From NCBI GenBank assembly GCA_900617975.1, contig UZAE01012669.1, positions 1 to 19,738 on the forward strand: DNA of 19,738 nucleotides, read 5' to 3'. Position 1 is the stretch's first letter. Every line of letters starts with the position of its first letter. The DNA comes from Rodentolepis nana (taxonomy: Eukaryota; Platyhelminthes; Cestoda; Cyclophyllidea; Hymenolepididae). The notes under the pieces are model-generated. The model did not search any database, was not told the origin of the DNA, and saw only the letters and a list, made by a program, of their open reading frames with translations. The position numbers and the translations under genes are program-made. This document shows, one piece after another, positions 10,906 through 19,738 of the stretch.

Positions 10906-13900
10906 TCACCTAAAATGAGATCATCATATAATTGATATGATATATTACCTTTTCTAAACTTATAAGAATATATCATAAATACGTATTGGTAAATTGTAAA
11001 CATACTGTTGTTGAGCACGTTTTCGTTTAAGATCAGCTTTGACGAACCCTAAAAAGTTTATCAGGAAGTTACAATCACTCTTAAAAGATTAACTTGTCAA
11101 TTCGTAGCCAAACTGTTTTGCCTATTTGTGGTCTTAAATTCTGCTTGTTTAAAAGGTAGAACAGCTTTTGAGTATTCTGGCTTAAAGAGTGTCCAGAATA
11201 GAGGTAAAACAGATAAATTCACTTTTCTAACCATATTTCTAATATCCTTGAAATATGAGCATCAACCAAATATACTGCCAGAAAACAAAACGGTTTACCA
11301 ATCAGATTTAGTACATTGTTATTTACATACCACTATTAATATTATCTCACTATTACCCTAATAAATCATTAATTAGATTTATAAAACTAAAGATGAATCC
11401 AGAAATCTCCTCTGACACATCTTCTTCAAAGTACAAGTATCAATTCAACTTAATTGGAGTTATATTCATGCTCATGGAGTGACTGCATCACTGCATTAAT
11501 TTTCCATCTTTATTTAAATAAGAAAAGGCAATTTTATCTAAGACTCACATGCGGGAAGTGCAGTGACAAGAAGACAAACCAAAGCGAAGATGTTAGTCAC
11601 CAATGGCCCGAAAGAATGCAGCAACGCAATTGACGAATAGGTAAGCGCGATACCGAATACCTATCAAAAGGAAGAACAATATATGTACCTCGATGGAGAA
11701 ACCTGAGGGTTAATTATTTGTCTATCAAATATTGTTTTGTTTCTCCGTAAGACTTCAGATTATGGCTCAGTAACGATATTCGTGGACTTTCTTTCTCCGA
11801 ATTAAATGACCTCGGAACAGACTAAGTTGCATGAATGTAGCTTCAGTCCATAAGCGAGGCAAGTACTTCTGAATGACGATGGATATTCTGCGTGTCTCCA
11901 ATCTTTTAGATTTCTCTTTCTAAATTTTCATTCACCCCAACTTCTTTTCCTTTGTCAATCTTCTGTCGATTTTGACTAAGTACGTTGTCTACTATCTTCC
12001 AGTCTTTTCCCCAACTTTGTTCAAATTATTCTCAATTATTAACCGATGATTAGAAGGCTTACAGAATATGCAACCATTCATTACAAACAAAGCATTAACG
12101 TGTCCGGAACTCCTAAATAAGAAACTTGTTGTGTTCAGTCAATATGATTGGATCATCTGTTTGCCAGATATTAATGAGCAACTAACAAACTGGTGAACAC
12201 TCAGCAGTACCAGTCCAATCAATTATTTTTTGCATATTTTTACACAGTCATTTACCTGCGCGGAGGTATTTAGTAAACCTGACGTAATAGCCTCATCAAT
12301 GGGATAAGTAATCTCAGCAGCAAACTCAAATCCAAGTGGAAGGAAACCGGATTGGAAAAACCTGGATGAAACGAATGTGAACTTGTATTAACCTTCCTCT
12401 TCGGGACAAGGGAAATTGGACTAAATTCTATTCCCTCTTCTCTTACCCAAGCAGACTCACAGTGAAGAAGAGGGCTGAGATGTGTGGACTGTAGAGGCTT
12501 CCCATAAATGTGCACCAACTGATCACACTCAAAAAATAAAATGCCACGAATACTCGTCTAGAAGGGAAAAAAAGAATATGTCACAATAACTTGAAAAGTG
12601 GTGGGTGGCCAAGTCTACCAAAGTGATCAAATAGGCAGCACTGATATGCAATTGACAAACCAGATTTTCTAACTGCCAATAGCTAAAGGATTAAGTAAAT
12701 CAATATTCTATTTTCATTTTCCAGTATTGACTAACCTGTACTGACCCGTATTCCTTAATATAATTCCAGCTACTATTGATCCAAATAGCCCAGCGATTAT
12801 CATTGTGAAACCAATCCAACCAATGGTTATATGCTCATCCTACAATTGAATTTAAAACCATTGAGAATATTTAATGTAATATTAAAACAATTAACTAAAT
12901 TATTGCAGGTATAAGGCCTTTACTTGTTTATATATTATGAACTTGAGAGGAAGATCATCTGATTACCTTGATTAATTGTTAATATCCATGACATTATTTT
13001 TCGATTTATTGAATATAATCATTTAATAGTGTAAGTAGCGTTTGTTCTAATCAATTATATGCTAAGCAATTCACTTACGGGGAAGAAATTTGTAACCATT
13101 GGGCTTAAAAGTGTTCCAATTTCGTAGTAAACACCAGTGTTCACACCTTTAATGAACAAAAAATTAAAGAAGTTGTAGCAAAATTAGTAGCAATTTCTAC
13201 AACAGTCCCGTTTCCAATCTCACGAATGTTTCTGGACAAACGGGTTCATTTAGTACAATGTTTAAGTTTATGAACAAAGTCAATATAAGTTCAATTATAT
13301 TACATTAGTTAAATAAGAGTAAACTTTTCTCACATCATATCGATTCCAGTGGGAATCCTTAACGTCGTAATGTCCTGGGTTTATTCAAAGGGTCTAGTTT
13401 GTAGTTGACACGACCTGCTCAGTTTTGAACACCCTAATCCGGAAACTCCAAATGACAACCATTCAATAATCAGTAAACTATGCCATTTTCGGCTCTTATA
13501 TCTGTCTCCACTTATCACATAAACACCAAATACAAGCACCTGGCAATCCATTCGCCTTCTAGCACCTTCTGGTACTTTAAGGAAATCTTTACATTCTCTC
13601 CAACCCATCGTGGGCTTCATGATCTATAAATAGGTTAGAAGTGAGATAGAGTTGTCAGACCCTCATAACCTAGCTTACGTCTTTCTTTTAATAGCTTTGA
13701 ACAAACGGGTACTCCCACTTTCCTCTTGTTATCGATTGATCATCTTCTTTCCTTTGACATGACTTTGCTTCGCATTAAAAATTAATCTCTCATCTTTTTG
13801 AAAAACCACATCACAATCATCGATTCAAATGCATAAATTAATCTTCAAAACAACACCTCTAGAACCAACTCGAAGAAGGTTTCGTGCACTGAAAGGGACC

Positions 13901-16900
13901 AGAAAAGCGTAGTTCGAATGAAATTATGAACTTTCTATCCAACCATCAAAATATTTTATTAAAGTATGTCCTCTTCCATCACCTATCTATAACACAAAAT
14001 TTGACCAATCAAATTTGTTTAAAACTTCAATATAAATTTAATAGACGAAAGATAATGACTAACCGTAACAAATCATAAGGAGAACAAAACTGAGGTTCTT
14101 AAAGCAGCAGAACACTTGATGGAAGAAATTTCGTTTCATTACTGCTACCTCTGTAGTCACATCAGGATTGTCGATATCTAAAGACAAAATATCACCTTTT
14201 ATCTACATGATTGAATAATAATCACTTTCACATAGGGAAATACATTTGATCGAGTTTTGACTAACCTGAGTTTGAATATGAACTAAGTTTTGCATCACCG
14301 GTGTCAACCATTTCAAATTGAGGAACTCTTTTAAGTTGAGCTCGGCTTGGTGGTGTTTTTGGTCTCTCTTTGAAAACTGAGTAAAATAAATAAAACTATA
14401 TGAATTGATTTACTTCAATAGCTTTACCATTGTATTCGCCACAGAGGCATTCGCCTATCTTGACAGAAAAATATTATCAGTTTTAATTATCTCGAATAAA
14501 ATTGGGCCATTCAAGCTAGTTCTGCTATGGTAAAGAGGATTCAATTAGCGTCGAATTGGAAATGTTATTCCTACTCTGGGTGATATTATGATATGAGACA
14601 TTCTAACCACCAGCATCTTTACTAGACCTAAAGCAATCGAAAATCAGACACTGCAATTTGTTATTCGTTGATTCAATTGACGGAGATCAGTCCCGTCGGC
14701 TTTTCAAACTGTTGGCATTTCCATAAAATTACAGAATTCATACGTAACTTTTCTTCTCGGTTAGGAGAGGTGTGGGGATTTACGCTTTTTGAAAAGAAAA
14801 GTAATTTTTCCCATTTATGTGTGTTAGGCTAACGGCTGATTATGGGGAAAGGTTTTGGAATAATTGCGAAAATCAATGGAAAGGAAGTGAGAAAACCGAA
14901 TATTGTCACGGAGTAGTTTAACTATGAGGGGAAGATGACAAAGTAACTGGAATTCGATTGAAATGACGGATGCTTAATGATGACAATGACAATATGCAGC
15001 AAGACAAAGTTTGGCCATGATTCACTTTCTATATGGAGTGCGTCATCGACTTTTCCCATTTAAGCTAAGATGGGAACACGGAGGATATGGAAAAAGTAAA
15101 CTGGAGAGCTATTAACTATAAATAACCCTCCAACAGGTACCATTTAGAAAGTTCGAGCAAAGAAAACACTATTAATCCTTTTAAAATTAAGATTATACCA
15201 TTTATATGATCATGGGGCCTGTGCATGATTGCTAAGATCGGATGATGATATTAGCTCATGTCAATACGAGTTCTATTGCACTGATTAATTTCAAGATACC
15301 AAAATGGTTGCAAGAGTAGTAAGGAAAAATTTTTACAAGTTCTATTTATTGAATAATATCGGAACACACGAAGTAGTAAAATACTCATATAAGCAATCAA
15401 TTTGGATTGGATTGAAATGTAATAATGACGTCAGGTATACACTTCGCTTAAACTCAGGAACCAATGAATTGACATTAATTTAGGGATACTTGCAAACAGT
15501 TCACATCTAAGTAAATAAAATTGAGTAACTGGGTGAGCTTAAAAGGCAAAGTTGAAGGGGGGGGGGTATGGGGGTTGACCAAGTTATTCAAATGAACTCT
15601 TCTTCAGGCTATCGATTTAATTGAATCCTCACACACGAATGAATGAATAAATAGATGAGAACTGTGACGAGCAAGATATCTCATTTCATTTGCCACCTAA
15701 CAATTAAGACATCGTTTGTTAAATGTGCACTAGCACAAGTAATAAGAAATATCAGAGACTGTTCATAAAAATTGTCGAACAGCCTAATTGTCAGTTTCAT
15801 TGTCTTCTAACCTAGCTGCCAAAATATGCAGAATTTGGGTCAAAGGGTCAGTATGAGTGTTACTATTTCTATGAGATTAAGATGAAATTTCCTAACAAAT
15901 TATCCTCTCGATGTACGCAATTGGGCTAAATATTTGAATTTTACACTTCCAGTTAACGGTCTTGAGAAAGGTGGTTAAATGCCAACATGGAACAGGTATA
16001 TCGCAATGACTTCCCGTTTTCACATATAGTACTCTCTATGGGCCTGGTGGAGGTAGATAATTGCCGCAAAAAAGAGATAATCAATTGATTAATATTGATA
16101 CATTTATCAAAATGAAAGCAAAATGTTTCATAAAGGATGAGGCTATCTCAATCAGCAAATCAGACATTTTGTAGTCTTTAATATGCATTCAACGAAAAGT
16201 GAACAGAGAAATCATTTAGAGCAGGACTTGCTTGATGCCTCATCCTCATTTCTGCGTCTGCCTCGTCTCTTCGTCTATTACCGGTTTAAAGGAGGATTAT
16301 TGCTCGCCAAACCAATTAAAACTAAGATATATTCCCAATCAAAGCAAATGGTCACTCCGAAGGCCCCAATTAAATGAGAGGACTAAGAGTGGACTTGAAT
16401 CAGGTGTATATATTTATATGAAAGNGGGGTAAGAAAGGCATCATGTCATCGGGAACTTTTCGAATGGCCTTAACAAAATAAGTCACCAAAAGGTAGGCGC
16501 AATGACATTTTCATCTCCGATTGTAATTTAAGTGGTCAACTCTATCAGCTTGACTTCACATTGCCTACTAACATCCAATGGAGATAAGGATAATCATGAC
16601 ACCGGCTTCAGAGATGTGTTTACAAAATCTAAAAAGTATATTCGGCCCACAGAATCACATACCTGATTAGAAAACACCCCAATGGAAGTGGCCAGTGCAA
16701 CTTCCGACTCACCGAACCACGTGGCAGCCAGTTGAGCAGGCATTCCCAGAGTGAATACTTGGGCCAACGCACAGATACACTGTCCCAACATCAGAATGGG
16801 AAAAGAAGATAGTGCTCCAACTGTTTCAACACCATGGGGCTGCGACAGCTCCATGGAAACACACTTTATACAAGCTCCAAGGGCATTGAGTCCTGCTCCA

Positions 16901-17543
16901 GTTATTAGAGCCACTCGCAGACCATATCGATTGAGTACCCATGTACCAGGCACCACCATAGGAATGTACATTAGCATATAGATCATGGAAAGCCAAGAAA
17001 TTGCATCTTCTTGTCCCTGTTTGGAGCCTACAATTAAGAAAGAACTGTTGTACCCCTCAGTTTAAAGCCAAGGTCGCCCAAATATAAAGCTGAAATTACA
17101 CTAAGCAATAATTGAATATTTATTTATATCAAATGGGAGGCTTTATGATAATCTTCATTAAACATTTAGTTGACTTCTGGGTGCGAGATAGACTTATCAT
17201 CACGTGATGCACCTTGGGAAGCGTACACTCACACGCAAAAAATCTATTAACCGCCAAATCATTTCGAACTACCATAATTAACTATAATTCAAATCATTTA
17301 TATTTTAACCAGTTAAATGTAAATGCATAAAAACAGTATTAAAAGCCCACTTGGTAGAGATCCATTCCAGAAGTAAATTGTGCTGGGCATAACAATGCCA
17401 ATATGCATCCATTGGTAAGCATTGAGGGATGTTATTACTGAGAAAATAGCGAGCATGAACCATCTCCTTCTCTCTGGAACTGGATTAAGGTCTTCCGTGT
17501 CATTATCTTGCTTTGTGTGTGGAAACAAAGATGAGGAATCCAT
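10906..17543 (-). CDS. FLVCR-family major facilitator transporter (choline/haem type), one stretch unresolved
   Basis: FLVCR proteins are 12-helix plasma-membrane or organelle transporters linked to choline and ethanolamine uptake and haem export. Exons on the minus strand: 17543-17351, 17027-16663, 16382-16313 (tentative), 14376-14266, 14177-14064, 13146-13079, 12839-12736, 12557-12447, 12361-12256, 11660-11549, 11048-11006, 10909-10906. All introns are GT-AG and all phases agree; the model gives 466 residues. Conserved blocks include [11 protein letters not shown] with QW (W45) in TM1, [78 protein letters not shown] (Y292), [25 protein letters not shown] and a final basic KADLKRKR. W45 and Y292 align with the aromatic pair reported to cage choline in human FLVCR1/2. 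About 25 residues expected after FSNQ (the GFLLPP region) were not found. The exact orthologue (FLVCR1 or 2) cannot be decided. Confidence 0.88.
13246..13700. repeat. Possible insertion in an intron of the FLVCR-like gene
   Basis: The 10-mer ACAAACGGGT occurs at 13236-13245 and again at 13701-13710, bracketing 455 bp, as a target-site duplication would. The bracketed DNA looks less AT-rich than the rest of the intron and contains a 79-codon open frame on the minus strand (13620-13381) without a recognised domain. No terminal inverted repeats or poly-A tail were seen, so the element type is unknown and the direct repeat could be chance. Confidence 0.3.
14377..16312 (-). other. Large intron (1.9 kb) of the FLVCR-like gene
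   Basis: Lying between the tentative TM6 exon and the FKERP exon, this interval was searched on the minus strand for the missing TM5/TM6 coding stretch. Only very short splice-bounded frames (13-31 bases) with no family similarity were seen. A run of ten G lies at 15557-15566. No mobile element was recognised. Confidence 0.5.
16313..16382 (-). CDS. Tentative FLVCR-like exon for transmembrane helix 6
   Basis: This 70-base minus-strand segment follows CTCTTAG and precedes GTTTGG. It translates to [20 protein letters not shown] plus VLI. It starts in phase 0 and ends in phase 1, as its two neighbours require, and joining it gives ILVLIVFKERP, very close to the family pattern of a hydrophobic helix running into VFKEKP. 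The donor is weak, and the exon supplies only about half of the expected length. It could still be a chance frame. Confidence 0.5.
16425..16425. other. Unresolved base (N)
   Basis: This is the only ambiguous base in the window. It lies in the intron between the FSNQ exon and the tentative TM6 exon of the FLVCR-like gene, exactly where about 25 expected residues are missing. It may be a simple ambiguous call or a placeholder for a collapsed or unsized gap. Confidence 0.7.
17178..17290 (-). repeat. Dispersed repeat, third (partial) copy
   Basis: In the first intron of the FLVCR-like gene, the + strand here aligns with the reverse complement of 25-316. Shared blocks are GATAGACTTA, GTGATGCACC/GGTGCACC, CTTGGG/CTGGG, CAAAAAATCTATTAACCG and a weaker TTCGAACTACCAT end. 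The 17-base block AAAAAATCTATTAACCG is exact. Only the part of the repeat that lies innermost in the 1-2155 pair is present. A short TTTAGTTGACTTC just before it (17164-17176) also matches the left copy, but on the opposite strand. Confidence 0.75.
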
Positions 17544-19356
17544 GCGCACGCGTACTAGGCGTGTAAGTGCAAATCTTTATGTTCTGCTATTTGAGCAGCA
17601 TATTTATAAGTTTTGATAAACCAATCAGATCTCACGGACCCACAACCTCATCTATAAATAAGAAACAGGTTTCTAAACGTGGTGTTCTAAGTACTTCGAA
17701 GCTGCTAAATACTTGCACGCGCACCCACGACTCGACTGATTTGTTGGATGTTCATTGTAACTGCCCACGATATGCTTGTGGAAGATTAGACTAGTCACTC
17801 AAGGAAAACTTCTCCATGGCGTCGTTTACTGTTCAAGACAATGTTCTGCTTATTTATTATACGGATACAGTACATTGCGTGCTTTCCAATTTTGCCTCTT
17901 TAACATCGAAAAGGCCGTTCATTCAGAAGCAGTAGCCAGTGTTCGAGTGAAGTAGACCATTTAAATGTACCTCATGAATGAAAGAGCTTCGATGCTTTCC
18001 TATCTGAAACTGAGGAGAGAAAGAGAGAAGGAGGGGTGGAGAGGAGAGAGGTAATTGTGCATTGCCCATTCAATTTTTACTATTCACGTCTTCTAGATGA
18101 GAGCGGAATAGTAAGTTTTAGTGAAAAATATAACCTTTTCTTTCCATAGCACAGCTATGAAAACTTTTCATCACTTTCTACCCCTGACTTGTGCCTGGTA
18201 AGAGAAATACCAAGTGAGTTAATTAAAGTGGAAAGGGTGAAAGGAGATAAGGCACAACAGGTAATGAAGTCAAGGCATCCCGAAACTTCATTTTTATTTC
18301 AAAAGGTGTGAGCCTTTTTCGTTTTGGGGAACACAGAGTACCAACTCTTCGCCATTTGACTTCCAGATTGCCTTTAGATTGCTTAATCCTAACCAGTTTC
18401 CATCACTGCCATTGATGCCGTTTATGCACTTACAACAAGGAACATTTCGGTGAGACTGACAGCGATGCTACATATACCACAAATCCCCACTTTTCATTAA
18501 AGATGGGCATTTGGTCCAGAAGAGTAATCCAGTTTATTTCTCACACTTATTAGAGTTATAAACACCTTAATAACGCTAGAAATATTTTTTATGTTTTCGT
18601 TTGATTAGATGAACCAAATGACAAATAGATGTAGTTGAGTAGTCTTCTCTGAAATGATAGATTTTCTATTTTGGTAAGGTCACCTGTCAAACACTGACAT
18701 CAGTCCACAAAGTTCCTTTACTTTTTCTCTCTCTATAACGTCTAAGCTGAGTAAAAGGTAATCTGCCCATTTTCCTTTGTTATTCGGTGCACGCCTCCTA
18801 CTTTCGCATCCAAATTTTACTCCCTTTCCCAATTCAATGTGCTTGAGGTTGTGGAGTGGACAACAATGCCATGGCTGAACGGAGAGATCCCATGCGTCCT
18901 CAGACAGAATCGAAGATGAGATCTTGCGGATTCATGTCACTTATTCTCACTGTCATCCGTGTATGAAGGCAGAAGGGTTCGAACACGAAAAGAAGGCGTA
19001 AGGTATTTGACTAGCTGACCTACTTTTGGAAAATTCCGAACTACCTGTACTTAAATTATGATTTCCAAGATGGGTTTCAGATGTTGCCAAGATGAAATGT
19101 TGGAAAGTCTTGTTTTGACTGAAATGTAATTTGCTATAATAATAAAAAACTTGATTTCAACATTTGATTGAAAATTGACGTGTTTTTGTAAAGTATACTA
19201 AAAAAATATAAGTGGTAGTTCATTCACATCAGAAGAGTTGCTTTAAATTCCTAAATCAAGATATTGAACAATAGGAATTTAGAATTAAAATAAGTTTGAA
19301 GGTCTCTAAAACAAAGTTAGAAGGCTTGGGAAATTCGTTGGTCTTTTTTCTTTCAG
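17544..19356. other. Upstream region of the FLVCR-like gene, no recognised gene
   Basis: The promoter of the minus-strand transporter should lie near the left end of this stretch, but no element could be assigned. On the minus strand a TAG lies 11 bases before the ATG and could be a cis or trans splice acceptor. A purine-rich tract of about 40 bases (GAGGAGAGAAAGAGAG and similar) lies at 18012-18051. No coding region, RNA gene or known repeat was recognised in the rest. Confidence 0.5.
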
Positions 19357-19523
19357 AACTCTTAAATCCGTCTCATGTGCTCAACTTTGATCAGCTGGCG
19401 ATCGAAATCAACAGGCTCATGTTTTCAGTAATTGATTCATTTCTCACTGTCAAGATGCCTCTGAAAATAGCATGCTTGATGCATTCGCAGTCTACTAATC
19501 ATAATCTGTTGTTGCTAACTTAG
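19357..19523 (+). CDS. Candidate terminal exon of an unknown gene
   Basis: A strong pyrimidine tract plus CAG (GTCTTTTTTCTTTCAG, ending at 19356) is followed by an open frame to a TAG at 19521-19523. In the frame that starts with a split codon, it reads LLNPSHVLNFDQLAIEINRL and continues with MFSVIDSFLTVKMP. The composition looks protein-like, but I recognise no family, and no upstream partner exon was found in the window. A GTAATT inside it could be a donor that ends a shorter exon. It may equally be a chance frame. Confidence 0.2.
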
Positions 19524-19738
19524 TTGAGTCTTAATCATAAGATATAACTATTCTCAGAGGCCAAATGTATATAAGTTGAACGATACTAGATTTATCAAAC
19601 AAAATAATTCATGACTCTCGTCTACCTCTCTTCACTTAGGCCAATTTAATTTAAATGAGGTTCTTAAATTGCATGGTTCAAGTGATGGAAAGGCCTAAAG
19701 TCATATAGGCGTAACAAACTTGTATCATTGGCGAAGAT
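19524..19738. other. Right edge, nothing recognised
   Basis: AT-rich DNA with no supportable feature and no AATAAA after the candidate exon. Confidence 0.5.

Noticed and set aside
11128..11361. 77-codon + strand frame inside a transporter intron
   Set aside because: No ATG start and no recognisable similarity; it is antisense intron DNA.
14428..14458. 31-base minus-strand microexon ([10 protein letters not shown]) with correct phases for the transporter gap
   Set aside because: Several such tiny phase-compatible frames occur by chance in this intron, and none resembles a membrane helix or the family motif.
15557..15566. Run of ten G
   Set aside because: A simple homopolymer in an intron; nothing indicates a function, and it is prone to length error.
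16594..16662. Read-through of the FSNQ exon as [12 protein letters not shown]
   Set aside because: It faintly resembles the expected QLGTAVGFLL, but a strong GTATGT donor follows CAG and the frame soon stops.
18870..18985. tRNA gene suggested by ATGGCTGAACGG and GGTTCGAA
   Set aside because: The A-box-like and B-box-like elements are about 100 bases apart, and no cloverleaf stems could be formed.

Overview
The window reads as nuclear DNA of a parasitic flatworm, most likely a tapeworm and possibly a fluke. It is AT-rich, and it holds two multi-exon eukaryotic genes. The first two introns of one gene are only 36 and 35 bp, the very small class known from tapeworm and schistosome genes. Naming the organism is inference. 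No rRNA, tRNA, CRISPR or bacterial-style feature was seen.

Bases 1-2395 carry no gene. They hold two copies, about 300 bp each, of one repeat, facing each other across about 1.5 kb of AT-rich DNA. NOB1, the endonuclease that finishes the 3' end of 18S rRNA, lies on the + strand at 2396-5857 in six exons (472 residues predicted).

Bases 5858-10905 are intergenic. The only coding trace found there is a decayed mariner-type transposase around 9400-9862. On the minus strand, 17543 down to 10906, lies a transporter of the FLVCR family (choline/haem-type major facilitator), modelled in 12 exons. It is convergent with NOB1. One membrane stretch of the transporter (end of TM5, the loop after it and the start of TM6) is only partly recovered. 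The missing part falls in a short interval that contains the single unresolved base (N at 16425). A further fragment of the dispersed repeat lies in its first intron, and another intron holds a possible 455 bp insertion.

Bases 17544-19738 hold no recognised gene, only a purine-rich tract and one weak candidate exon near the right end. The two genes have unrelated jobs (ribosome maturation and membrane transport), and nothing suggests they act together. No new multi-gene system was found. The points most worth checking are the repeat family, the gap in the transporter and the mariner remnant.
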